The notes below the pieces were generated by a model. It saw nothing but the letters and a program-made list of their open reading frames with translations, did not search any database and had not been told where the DNA came from. Below are positions 1 through 8,006 of a DNA stretch of 64,000 nt, one piece after another. This stretch comes from Lelliottia nimipressuralis (GTDB lineage: Bacteria > Pseudomonadota > Gammaproteobacteria > Enterobacterales > Enterobacteriaceae). The stretch spans positions 124,001 to 188,000 of the forward strand of contig NZ_SDDX01000020.1 in NCBI RefSeq assembly GCF_004115925.1, read 5' to 3'. Each line of letters starts with the position of its first letter. Within the stretch, counting starts at the first letter, position 1. Made by a program: the position numbers and the translations under genes.

Positions 1-393
1 ACCGCAGACGAGCCCGTTCTGACATACCGCACGGAATAATCCCGGCAGCATCTGATACGAACTGGAGCCATCGTGGGAGTTGAGCAGAATAATTTCCGGG
101 ACCTGTTTGCCGGTAATTTGCCCCTCCCGACGCAGGCGCAGCATGTGCTTTGTATGCTCACGACGCCCTGGGTCACGCACTCTGGTCTGGCAGGCAAAGA
201 AGGGCTGAAAGCCTTCGCGCTGCAGGTTTTCAAGAACGGTAATGGTTGGTATCCAGGTATATCGTGCGCTGCGTGACGCGTGCTTGTCCTCGCTGAAGAC
301 ACTGGGCACCACGCGAAACAGCTCTTCACGGGTTAACGGACGGTCACAACGAATAAGGTTTGCTGCGCCAAAGCGCGAAGCCAGACGGCTCAT
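1..393 (-). CDS. DUF932 family protein, YfjQ/YafZ-like, truncated by window edge
   Basis: This is the N-terminal part (about 131 residues) of a protein running off the left edge of the window. The translation begins MSRLASRFGAANLIRCDRP and is recognisably close to E. coli YfjQ/YafZ, DUF932 proteins of CP4-type prophages and P4-like islands. The start at 393 is preceded by GAGGAG at good spacing. The function of DUF932 proteins is not established; some are called phage/plasmid-like proteins. It follows the YfjP-like GTPase gene on the same strand, as in CP4-57, but a strong hairpin separates the two. It shows that the island continues to the left of the window. Confidence 0.85.
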   Translation of the reverse strand, partial: MSRLASRFGAANLIRCDRPLTREELFRVVPSVFSEDKHASRSARYTWIPTITVLENLQREGFQPFFACQTRVRDPGRREHTKHMLRLRREGQITGKQVPEIILLNSHDGSSSYQMLPGLFRAVCQNGLVCG

Positions 394-430
394 AAACAGA
401 CTCCTCATGATGGATAAATAAAGACAAAAA

Positions 431-458
431 AGCCCTGCCGCTCAATCGCGGCAGGGCT
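431..458 (-). terminator. Intrinsic terminator after the YfjP-like GTPase gene
   Basis: A perfect 11-bp stem (AGCCCTGCCGC / GCGGCAGGGCT, 6-base loop) is followed on the minus strand by a T-rich run (complement of the A run at 425-430). It lies between the GTPase stop (489) and the DUF932 start (393), so it should end transcription from the upstream genes. Confidence 0.8.
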
Positions 459-488
459 CAGGAAACTACGGGTTAGAAGGGTTAATGT

Positions 489-1352
489 TCAGAAGAAGAA
501 GTTCCAGACGGCACGAGCGACCGATACCACGATGTCGCGTACAGACTGGATGACAGTCCGAATCGGGGACGGTATCAGGGGCATGGAACTTACTGTGTCC
601 AGTACCGAGCCGACCGTTTCACCAAAATCGTCACGGGCTTTTTTATTAATGGCATCGGTACGAAGTGGATCACTAAGCTGTACCGCCACCGGGCTACTGG
701 CCTCCCGCGGCAGGCAATGAATCATCCGTTCAGCCATTACCCGCAGCCCCCATTGCAAACGTACCGACACTGCACAGACAGGGTTTACAGGTTGGAACAA
801 CTCATGCAATAGACAGATTTTGCGGCTGATATTTTGTTTCTGCTCTGTAGACAGCTTTTCACCACCGCAGGTGGGTTCAACCTTGTCGGACTGACTGATA
901 ACAAACAACACCTTATGCCGGTATGCTTCACCAATCACCTGCCGGTAAAAATGTTCATCCACCGCTAGTGCTCGATCATCGGCCTTAATCAACCACAGCA
1001 CCAGGTCGAGCCGGGGAAGTTGTTCACGGTAGAGTGCGGCATATTCAGCATCCCGGAGTTCGGACTCTCCAACACCGGGTAGGTCCATAATTGTCATAAA
1101 GCGTTTGCCGAGCTGCAGGCGAAACTGCAGTGGTTTTCGAGTACATGCCGCCACATCACTGACTGGTGATATATCCCCAGCAAACAGGGCATTACACAGG
1201 CTGCTCTTGCCTGCTCCGGTTTTCCCCATAATGCCTATTACAGGCTCGTAGTGGGTTAACTGATTTATCTGCTGCAGAATGCGTTCAGAGACCCACTGGG
1301 GCAGGCCGGAAAGCGGTTGCTGCAGTGACTGCAGACCGTCAAATTGTTTCAT
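489..1352 (-). CDS. YfjP/YkfA-like GTPase (50S-binding GTPase-type fold)
   Basis: A 287-residue P-loop GTPase of the YfjP/YkfA/YeeP family found in CP4-type prophages. Seen in the protein: a G1 loop with G43-K-T-G-A-G-K49-S50, a candidate G2 threonine near 71, a G3 motif D90-L-P-G93, and a G4-like SQSDK. The reading frame is open upstream, but I place the start at 1352 because GGAGGAG sits directly before this ATG and the longer N-terminus is low-complexity. The C-terminal ~60 residues are hydrophobic or amphipathic and may contact membrane. The cellular role of the family is unknown. It is the usual neighbour of the DUF932 gene in such islands. Confidence 0.8.
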   Translation of the reverse strand: MKQFDGLQSLQQPLSGLPQWVSERILQQINQLTHYEPVIGIMGKTGAGKSSLCNALFAGDISPVSDVAACTRKPLQFRLQLGKRFMTIMDLPGVGESELRDAEYAALYREQLPRLDLVLWLIKADDRALAVDEHFYRQVIGEAYRHKVLFVISQSDKVEPTCGGEKLSTEQKQNISRKICLLHELFQPVNPVCAVSVRLQWGLRVMAERMIHCLPREASSPVAVQLSDPLRTDAINKKARDDFGETVGSVLDTVSSMPLIPSPIRTVIQSVRDIVVSVARAVWNFFF

Positions 1353-1450
1353 TACTGCTCCTCCGAAAAAGAATACAAAAACGGCAGAACCACGAGCTTC
1401 TGCCGTTAATGGGGTATGTTCAGAGTGATGATATATATCTGTGATCTTTT

Positions 1451-2380
1451 TTAATTTTCCCAACTTTTCAGTTTAGCTTTTGCGTATGCATCATTGATCA
1501 GCATCTCAATCAATTCATTGATTTTCATTTCATTTTGGCTTGCCAGATAATCAAGTTGTCTCTTACTGTCTTTGCTAATATAGGTATTGAGAACTTTTTT
1601 GTTTGCAACACTATCTCTGAATTTTTTCTGACCCCATGCTTTTTTTGTTTTTATAATAAACAATTCACCTTCAGCATCGGATTTGTCCTCAACCCATTGA
1701 TCAAAGATTGAATGAACTTTCAGATTCAAATTTTTTTCAAACCAAAAATCCACATTACCATTAATCATTTTGTTCTTATCGAAGTAAGACATCACCCACT
1801 GATAATCTGCCAAATATTTAGCATCATATTTGGCTGATGAGAACCAAAACGGATTACCAAATTTTTTCTGGATACGGAGCCATGACCTCTTCAAACGTTC
1901 TAAGGTGGAACGGATATTATTAAAACTTGATACACGACATTGATAGTCTATCAAAAGAATTAACCCATCATAATTTACGCCACCCTTATCAGAATCAAGG
2001 CTCCATTCAGGTAAAGTGATATCAAGAAGAGAGGGGGTATTATTATTTGTATATAGCTTATATTCGGCATGAATATAATTAGCAACAAATGACAACGAAC
2101 GCTCACAACCAATCCACTCAAATTCACTAAAAGGTATTAACTTACCCTCAACCTCTCGCCTACTCTTTTCAAAGAAATCTTCCGCACTCCAATATTTAAC
2201 CATTTCTTTTTTGTTCATATAGTTAATGCAAGACTCTTTGAAAAGAGTGGCATCATCTATTCTTTCCACTAATTCACGAGACTCATCAACATGCATTAAT
2301 TCTGAGCGAAAGATATCCCAGTAAAGCCATAAATTTACTCTTTTTGTCCAGAGACTGGTCACTCGTTTTCCTGCACTCAT
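1451..2380 (-). CDS. Unknown protein with a putative C-terminal ribbon-helix-helix segment
   Basis: A 309-residue AT-rich gene that I do not recognise. Most of the protein (residues ~1-240) is charged and aromatic-rich with no clear motif. The last ~60 residues (KKFRD...YISKDSKRQLDYLA...INELIEMLINDA) have the strand-helix-helix pattern of ribbon-helix-helix DNA-binding proteins and resemble the layout of the MatP C-terminus; this is inference from pattern only. Two tandem ATGs (2383, 2380) are possible; the second has GAGG at 5-base spacing and is preferred. A perfect palindrome lies 45-60 bp upstream, which would fit autoregulation. The base composition differs from the adjacent GTPase gene. 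Confidence 0.6.
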   Translation of the reverse strand: MSAGKRVTSLWTKRVNLWLYWDIFRSELMHVDESRELVERIDDATLFKESCINYMNKKEMVKYWSAEDFFEKSRREVEGKLIPFSEFEWIGCERSLSFVANYIHAEYKLYTNNNTPSLLDITLPEWSLDSDKGGVNYDGLILLIDYQCRVSSFNNIRSTLERLKRSWLRIQKKFGNPFWFSSAKYDAKYLADYQWVMSYFDKNKMINGNVDFWFEKNLNLKVHSIFDQWVEDKSDAEGELFIIKTKKAWGQKKFRDSVANKKVLNTYISKDSKRQLDYLASQNEMKINELIEMLINDAYAKAKLKSWEN

Positions 2381-2415
2381 CATAACCTCAAACGTAACAA
2401 CAATCGTAGAAAAAG

Positions 2416-2443
2416 ACGTAGCACTCTACGTAGTATACTACGT
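2416..2443. promoter_or_regulatory. Overlapping palindromes, candidate operator
   Basis: The 16-bp perfect palindrome ACGTAGTATACTACGT (2428-2443) overlaps a second inverted repeat ACGTAG-CACT-CTACGT (2416-2431), giving three evenly placed ACGTAG/CTACGT half-sites. The block lies just upstream of the putative ribbon-helix-helix gene, and on the minus strand contains TAGTAT, a possible -10, with TTATGA 17 bp before it. A repressor bound here would block that promoter. The binding protein is unknown; autoregulation is inferred. Confidence 0.5.
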
Positions 2444-2766
2444 TCTTATTTTGATTATCATAAGCCTCTCCACCTGCATTTCTTGCGTTGATTTCAAGGC
2501 ATATCTGAGAAACTTTGACGTAAGTCATATAGAGCGTTTCACGGAAATATTGAAAATTGGCTCTGCTCTCACCTAAGACAGTCAAGGATAGCAGGCTATA
2601 TGAATGTGAAAACTGTAGAAAAATGGAGGCGTCTATCAGGTTAAAACATAATTAAGGTTAATTGGTATTATAGAAAGCAGATCTCAATCTAACATCCCAA
2701 CCTCGGGATGATAGATATCCGTCATAAGTGATTGAACCCTGCTTGATAGAAAAAACAGATGCACTA

Positions 2767-2792
2767 GTTCCTTTGAATGCATCCAAAGGAAC
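2767..2792 (+). promoter_or_regulatory. 26-bp near-perfect palindrome covering the ribosome binding site of the YfjJ-like gene
   Basis: The arms GTTCCTTTG (2767-2775) and CAAAGGAAC (2784-2792) are perfectly complementary, and the 8-base centre AATGCATC is itself almost palindromic. The right arm contains AAAGGA, the likely Shine-Dalgarno sequence of the gene starting at 2799. It could be an operator or an RNA hairpin masking the ribosome binding site. Confidence 0.55.
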
Positions 2793-2798
2793 AGAGCA

Positions 2799-3380
2799 AT
2801 GCAAAGACATTACCCACATTTAAAGAAAATCATCCCTAATGATTTCCTGCTGAATTTGATTAATCACCATCTTAATCAGATCCTGGCATGTCATTCCAAG
2901 ATACTGGCTTTTAGAATGGATTTTGATTACCAGCGAGGCACTAACCGATTTATTCGTAACTCTTCCATCGAAATACAGGATGACCTTAGAGAACTGACGC
3001 AGGCAATGATCACTCTTCCAGGCGTTATCGGTAGTTTCTGGGTACTGGAATGGACATCAGAAGGGGCAGTTCATGCTCATGCTATTTTTTATCTTAATGG
3101 TCAGAAACATCAGAAATCATTTTCGTTCATTTTACAGGCAGGGGAACTGTGGCATCAGATTACTTATGGCGAAGGTAAATACCAGCGATGTAAGCCAAAG
3201 GAATATCATCAGGACAACATTAACAATGTTATTGAATATCGCAACAACGAAGCCATAAACAGCCTGAGACGTATAGCCAGTTATCTAACAAAAGAAGACC
3301 AAAAATATGGTTATCTAATTTGGGGATGTAATGAGGTTCCTGCCCCTGCACGACAGGGCAGACCAAGAACAGCCAAATAA
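2799..3380 (+). CDS. YfjJ/YagK-type, inovirus Gp2-like protein with HUH Rep motifs
   Basis: A 193-residue protein of the YagK/YfjJ family (inovirus-type Gp2), typical of P4-like islands. Visible in order: a hydrophobic strand with ILAFRMDFDY (residues ~35-44, like Rep motif 1), H92-A-H94 (a His-hydrophobic-His metal motif) and S161-Y162-L-T-K165 (Tyr with Lys three residues later, like Rep motif 3). That order is the signature of rolling-circle HUH endonucleases, so a role in replication initiation of the element is plausible; activity is inferred. The C-terminus is basic (RQGRPRTAK). It is followed by alpA, as in P4-like elements. Confidence 0.75.
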   Translation: MQRHYPHLKKIIPNDFLLNLINHHLNQILACHSKILAFRMDFDYQRGTNRFIRNSSIEIQDDLRELTQAMITLPGVIGSFWVLEWTSEGAVHAHAIFYLNGQKHQKSFSFILQAGELWHQITYGEGKYQRCKPKEYHQDNINNVIEYRNNEAINSLRRIASYLTKEDQKYGYLIWGCNEVPAPARQGRPRTAK

Positions 3381-3416
3381 GATAACGAATTTTTTACAGC
3401 ACCACCGGTTGCTATG

Positions 3417-3469
3417 CCGGAGCGGGCAGCAGAATAACCCCGACTCCGGTTTCTATTTAGCTACCGGAG
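3417..3469 (+). promoter_or_regulatory. alpA leader with mutually exclusive hairpins
   Basis: Three short segments can pair in two exclusive ways: CCGGAG (3417-3422), CTCCGG (3444-3449) and CCGGAG (3464-3469). Segment 2 pairs with segment 1 (helped by GGG 3424-3426 against the CCCC run 3438-3441) or with segment 3, extended by one A-T pair. Segment 3 contains GGAG, the Shine-Dalgarno sequence for the ATG at 3479. One fold exposes and the other hides the ribosome binding site. The pairing is visible; a regulatory role is inference. Confidence 0.4.
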
Positions 3470-3478
3470 AATCAAATC

Positions 3479-3685
3479 ATGACAGTTAAACCAACCCTAC
3501 TTGAAGATCGCTTTGTTGATATGGCTTTCATCACCCGCCTGCTGGGGGTCAGTGATAAGTGGATTTACCGACTCATCAAAGGTGGCATATTCCCCAAACC
3601 TATCAAATTGGGGCGAAGTTCACGATGGCTACAGAGTGAAGTGGAAGCATGGCTACAGGAGCGTATCGCTCAATCTCGTCAGTAA
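3479..3685 (+). CDS. alpA: AlpA family transcriptional regulator
   Basis: A 68-residue single-domain DNA-binding protein with a MerR/excisionase-like winged helix-turn-helix (FVDMAFITRLLGVSDKWIYR ... LGRSSRWLQSEVEAWL). The family is typified by AlpA of CP4-57, which activates the excision genes of its cryptic prophage. Length and motif order are normal. The Shine-Dalgarno GGAG lies 9 bases before the ATG inside a possible hairpin. No separate excisionase gene is visible, so this protein may control integrase expression or directly assist excision; that is inference. Confidence 0.85.
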   Translation: MTVKPTLLEDRFVDMAFITRLLGVSDKWIYRLIKGGIFPKPIKLGRSSRWLQSEVEAWLQERIAQSRQ

Positions 3686-3787
3686 CGCTTTCCGGTGTTT
3701 GCCACATATTCCCCAGCCAGCTTAACGATCCGCCTGCTGCGGAGGTTTCTGGCTGTCTGTTTTACAGAGATGAAGGATTCTTTACCG

Positions 3788-4363
3788 ATGAAAGAAACCA
3801 TTGCCCGTTACGACTATTTACTTAACACCTACCAACGCTGGTTGGCCGATTTAACCAATATCGCAGTCCGAAACGGCATGTGCCATCCGGATATTCAATC
3901 AAGCCATCTTCTTACGCTCTCAACGTTACATTTTCCAGAGACTGGCGCAGTGGTTGCGGTCGTGCCGCAATGCCTCTACCGGATTATTTATGGTAAAGCA
4001 CGGCCAGAACCGTTGACTATCCAGAACGATTTGCAAATAAGTCTTGAAACCGAAAATGAACTTCTGTTCACCCATGCCGGGATGGAAGGGGTTTTACTGA
4101 GTGAGTGTGTCAGATTGAAGCAAAGCCGCATAGCCAATAAGTTGATCAGCCTTTCCGCGCGATTTAAGGCGCGTGAGATTCGTCATAAGCTGATCTGGCT
4201 GTGCTGGTACGATTTGATGCAGGGGGCTTCGATGACCGATTGGCTGGAGAACCTGAAGCGGATGAATCATGTGGAAATTTGCTTCTGGCTGGGGCAACGA
4301 CAGGAGAAAAATGCGGCGCTGACGAAGCTGATGGATGAGTATGTGGTTTTTACGCGTTATTAG
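3788..4363 (+). CDS. Unknown protein of P4-like island
   Basis: A protein of about 191 residues that I do not recognise. It starts MKETIARYDYLLNTYQRW; AAGGA lies ten bases before this ATG, and an alternative ATG at 3770 would add six residues (MKDSLP). The sequence is a mixed alpha/beta type without signal peptide or obvious catalytic motif. The C-terminal third is rich in Trp, Arg and Leu (RHKLIWLCWYDLMQGASMTDWL). It follows alpA by ~100 bp on the same strand and may belong to the element's regulatory or replication block. The restriction genes start ~165 bp downstream; that gap shows no other gene. Confidence 0.6.
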   Translation: MKETIARYDYLLNTYQRWLADLTNIAVRNGMCHPDIQSSHLLTLSTLHFPETGAVVAVVPQCLYRIIYGKARPEPLTIQNDLQISLETENELLFTHAGMEGVLLSECVRLKQSRIANKLISLSARFKAREIRHKLIWLCWYDLMQGASMTDWLENLKRMNHVEICFWLGQRQEKNAALTKLMDEYVVFTRY

Positions 4364-4529
4364 CCTTTTAAACTTAATAAGTTAGCTTTTCCTCTCTTTT
4401 GCCATAGAGAGAACTTCTCCACCAGTCTATTCATTCCTGCCATATGTCATCGGGCTCACTTTGCCAGCCAAATTAGTGTGATATTCTTTCCAGAATTCCT
4501 GTTGTATCCACGACATAAGGCGATGATTG

Positions 4530-7500
4530 ATGGAGCAGTCTCTCAATTTTGAAATGTTGCGCAGCCAGTGGCCGGAACTGGCTGAGCTGGGATTAATGGC
4601 GGAACGTTATGTTCACACCGATCCAGAAAGCTGTCTGGTGAAACTGCGTAACTACACCGAATTGATGGTGCGTTGGTTATATCGTCAGGAGCGACTGCCG
4701 GAAGGTATCAAAGCGAATCTGTATGATTTAATGAACGCCGATGTCTTCGCCAGCATGATGCCGGAAGCCATCATCATGAAAATGGATGCGCTACGTATCC
4801 ACGGTAACCGCGCCGCGCACGGCGGACGTATCAAAGCTAAAGATACTTACTGGCTGCTTAAGGAAGCATATTTACTGGGGGTTTGGCTGTATGTTCGCTA
4901 TGCTCACGGCAATGTTGATAACTGCCCCAAATTCTCTCTCCCACCATTAACACAATCTTCAGGGCGTGCTGATGAAAAACGTCTGGAAGATGCAATCAGG
5001 GCTCAAGATGAAAGCCGTGAGCGCGAACTGGCATTACAACGCGCACTACAGCAAGAGCAGGAAAAGGCCGAACACCTTACTCTGCGCCTGAATGAAGCCA
5101 GAGCTCGCAACCAGCATGTTGCCGACATTCTTTCTATTGATGAAGCGGAAACCCGTCGCCGCCTGATTGACTCCCGCCTGCTTGCTGCTGACTGGAATGT
5201 AGGGGAAGAACTTAACAACACCGATCAGGTTACGCAGGAACATCCAGTTAAAGAACAACCTACCGCAACCGGCGACGGTTATGCGGATTATGTCTTGTGG
5301 GATGAGGCGCACAAACCGCTGGCGGTGGTGGAAGCAAAAAAAACCAGCGTCAATGCCGAGCAAGGGCGAATGCAGGCCCGACTGTACGCCGACTGGCTGG
5401 AAAAAGAATACGGTCAGCGTCCGGTCATTTTTTACACCAATGGCTACGATATCTGGCTGTGGGATGACCATAAAATTCACGGCTATCCGCCGCGCCGGGT
5501 ATTTGGCTTCTACAGCAAGGAAAGCCTGCAATATCTTATTCAACAACGTGAAACCCGTCTGCCATTAAACAGCGTGCCGCACGTTAAAGACAACGAAGGT
5601 AAAGCTGTTGCCGGGCGTCTATATCAGCTTGAAACCATTGCCCGCGTCAGCGAACGGTTTACCAACAAGTATCGACAGTCGTTGATTGTTCAGGCTACTG
5701 GTACAGGCAAAACCCGTGTAGCAATTGCGCTAAGCAAACTGATGATTGATGCCCGCTGGGTAAAACGCGTCCTGTTTCTTTGTGACCGCAAAGAGCTACG
5801 TAAACAGGCGGCAAATGCCTTTAATCAATTCACCAATGAGCCGCTGTATGTGGTCGGGAAATCGAAGAAAGCAGACAGGCAGAATGCCAGGATCTACATC
5901 GCCACCTATCCCGGCATGATGAAAATCATGGACCATTTTGATGTCGGTTATTTTGATTTGATCATCGCCGATGAATCCCATCGTTCGATCTATAACGTTT
6001 ACGGCGATCTGTTTAAGTATTTTGATGCCCTCCAGATTGGCCTGACGGCCACGCCGATCGACATGGTGAGTAAAACCACTTTCGGCCTGTTTGGTTGTGA
6101 AGGACGTATCCCTACCGCCAACTACAGCCTGGAAGATGCCATCGCCGATAACAATCTGGTTCCCTATGAGGTTGTCACGCACACCACTGAATTCCTGCGC
6201 GAAGGCATCAAACGGGAGAAATTAAGCGACGCACAAATCCGTGAGCTAGAAGAACAGGGTATCGATCCCAATACGCTGGAATTTGATGGCAAGGCGCTGG
6301 ATGAGGCAATTTATAACAAAGACACCAACCGCTATATCCTGCGTAACCTGATGGAAAATGGCCTGAAAGATCGGGACGGCCAACTGCCAGGTAAAACCAT
6401 CATTTTCGCCCGTAACCACAAACACGCGCTGCTGTTGAATGAATTGTTCGACGACATGTACCCGCAGTTTGCCGGACGCTTCTGCCAGGTCATCGACAAC
6501 TACGATCCCCGCGCCGAGCAACTGATTGACGATTTTAAAGGGCTGGATGAAAGCACTAACAAAGAGCTAACCATCGCTATCTCCGTTGACATGCTCGATA
6601 CCGGTATTGATGTCCCGGAAATTGTGAATCTGGTCTTTGCCAAACCGGTCAAATCGAAAGTGAAGTTCTGGCAGATGATTGGCCGTGGTACACGCCTCTG
6701 TTCGGGGCTATACGGCAATGATGACAACGGCAAACCGCTGGACAAACAGAAATTCCGCATCTTCGATCACTGGGGCAACTTTGAGTATCACGAGTTGCAT
6801 ACCGAAGAGGCCGAAGTGACAGCGACAAAATCGCTGGCGCAAAAACGCTTCGAAGCGTGGGTTATGCTGGGGGCTGCTGCACAGCGTAAGTTCGACAAAC
6901 AGGCGGTGGATTTAGTCGCTCACCAGCTCCGCGAACAGATCAACACGCTGGATGAAAAGTCGATTGCCGTACAGGAAAAGTGGCAGCAAAAAGCGCAGTA
7001 CAGCGATGAAAAAGTGCTGCGTCAGCTTTCCCCGAAAACACAGCAGGATCTGCTATCTGTCCTGGCCCCGCTGATGCAGTGGCTGGACGTTCGCGGGCAA
7101 AGCGATGCCATGCGCTTTGATATGGATATTCTGGCGGCGCAAACTGCCCGTTATACCAACCCGGAAGAGCTTGATGTGCTCTGGCCGCTCATCATCGAGA
7201 AAGTAGAACGTCTGCCGCCGCATCTGGCGCAGGTGCAACAGCAGGGGCAGCGGATTAATCAGCTTCGTGATTTGGGCTGGTGGAAGCAGGCAAGTCTGGA
7301 AGAACTGGAAGATATCCGCATTCATCTGCGCGGTATAATGCACCTGATGGAGAAAGATGCGACGCCAAAATTTGGTTCGATACAGGTGGACATTACCGAA
7401 GATGCAAACCTGATTCAGACGGAAACCCGCAAAACCAACATCCGCTCGATTGATTTCAAACTTTATCGCCAGCAGGTTCAGGGAGCGTTGGAGCCCCTGT

Positions 7501-7943
7501 TTCAGCAAAATCCGGTACTGAAAAAAATCCGCAACGGCGAGCCGGTAACACAAATCGAGTTGGATGAACTGGCGAAATTAGTGCTGATCCAAAACCCGAA
7601 CGTCGATATCCGGGCACTGAAAGAGTTCTACCCCCAGGCAACCGCCAGCCTGGATAAACTTTTACGTACTATCATCGGGATGGATAGTGACGCGGTTGAA
7701 GTACGCTTTGCCCAGTTTGCCGCTGACAACAGCCTGACCAGCCAACAACTGCGCTTCCTGTCATTACTGAAAAACCACATCCGCGATTACGGTACCATTG
7801 AAATGCGGCAGCTATTTGAACAGCCGTTTACGCATATCCACAACGAAGGCGTTACTGGCGTGTTCCCGGATATAGAGCAGATCGCCCGGCTGCAAAAGAT
7901 AGTCGAAGAGTTAGGTGTTGTGACCGACGCAGCGACGGTATAA
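4530..7943 (+). CDS. hsdR: Type I restriction enzyme, R (motor/nuclease) subunit
   Basis: A 1137-residue HsdR, the subunit that translocates DNA and cuts unmodified invading DNA. Domains in order: an N-terminal helical region of the DUF4145 type (~1-130), a coiled segment, a PD-(D/E)xK nuclease with D253 and E268-A-K270, a helicase motor with Walker A A-T-G-T-G-K394-T and D481-E-S-H484, a helicase C domain (SVDMLDTGIDVPE; QMIGRGTR), and an EcoEI-type C-terminal domain that docks on the methylase. It most resembles the EcoEI/EcoAI (type IB) class. ATG 4530 is preferred over the adjacent TTG. A terminator follows, so R is transcribed apart from M and S. Confidence 0.93.
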   Translation: MEQSLNFEMLRSQWPELAELGLMAERYVHTDPESCLVKLRNYTELMVRWLYRQERLPEGIKANLYDLMNADVFASMMPEAIIMKMDALRIHGNRAAHGGRIKAKDTYWLLKEAYLLGVWLYVRYAHGNVDNCPKFSLPPLTQSSGRADEKRLEDAIRAQDESRERELALQRALQQEQEKAEHLTLRLNEARARNQHVADILSIDEAETRRRLIDSRLLAADWNVGEELNNTDQVTQEHPVKEQPTATGDGYADYVLWDEAHKPLAVVEAKKTSVNAEQGRMQARLYADWLEKEYGQRPVIFYTNGYDIWLWDDHKIHGYPPRRVFGFYSKESLQYLIQQRETRLPLNSVPHVKDNEGKAVAGRLYQLETIARVSERFTNKYRQSLIVQATGTGKTRVAIALSKLMIDARWVKRVLFLCDRKELRKQAANAFNQFTNEPLYVVGKSKKADRQNARIYIATYPGMMKIMDHFDVGYFDLIIADESHRSIYNVYGDLFKYFDALQIGLTATPIDMVSKTTFGLFGCEGRIPTANYSLEDAIADNNLVPYEVVTHTTEFLREGIKREKLSDAQIRELEEQGIDPNTLEFDGKALDEAIYNKDTNRYILRNLMENGLKDRDGQLPGKTIIFARNHKHALLLNELFDDMYPQFAGRFCQVIDNYDPRAEQLIDDFKGLDESTNKELTIAISVDMLDTGIDVPEIVNLVFAKPVKSKVKFWQMIGRGTRLCSGLYGNDDNGKPLDKQKFRIFDHWGNFEYHELHTEEAEVTATKSLAQKRFEAWVMLGAAAQRKFDKQAVDLVAHQLREQINTLDEKSIAVQEKWQQKAQYSDEKVLRQLSPKTQQDLLSVLAPLMQWLDVRGQSDAMRFDMDILAAQTARYTNPEELDVLWPLIIEKVERLPPHLAQVQQQGQRINQLRDLGWWKQASLEELEDIRIHLRGIMHLMEKDATPKFGSIQVDITEDANLIQTETRKTNIRSIDFKLYRQQVQGALEPLFQQNPVLKKIRNGEPVTQIELDELAKLVLIQNPNVDIRALKEFYPQATASLDKLLRTIIGMDSDAVEVRFAQFAADNSLTSQQLRFLSLLKNHIRDYGTIEMRQLFEQPFTHIHNEGVTGVFPDIEQIARLQKIVEELGVVTDAATV

Positions 7944-7955
7944 TACACGCATGAT

Positions 7956-7977
7956 AAGCCCCGGCAGCGGGGCTTTT
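7956..7977 (+). terminator. Intrinsic terminator between hsdR and hsdM
   Basis: The stem AAGCCCC / GGGGCTT with a 6-base loop is followed by TTTT GTATTT. It lies 13 bp after the hsdR stop and 30 bp before the hsdM start. It should separate R expression from the M-S-ATPase-HNH unit, which then needs its own promoter within or after it. Confidence 0.75.
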
Positions 7978-8006
7978 GTATTTATAACAGGGTATAGACG
8001 TTAACA

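Noticed and set aside
73-276. 67-codon plus-strand frame at the left edge
   Set aside because: It lies antisense to the DUF932 gene, whose minus-strand protein clearly matches a known family.
2388-2585. 65-codon minus-strand frame upstream of the RHH-like gene
   Set aside because: No ribosome binding site, odd composition (Tyr/Cys-rich tail created by the palindrome region); more likely upstream regulatory DNA.
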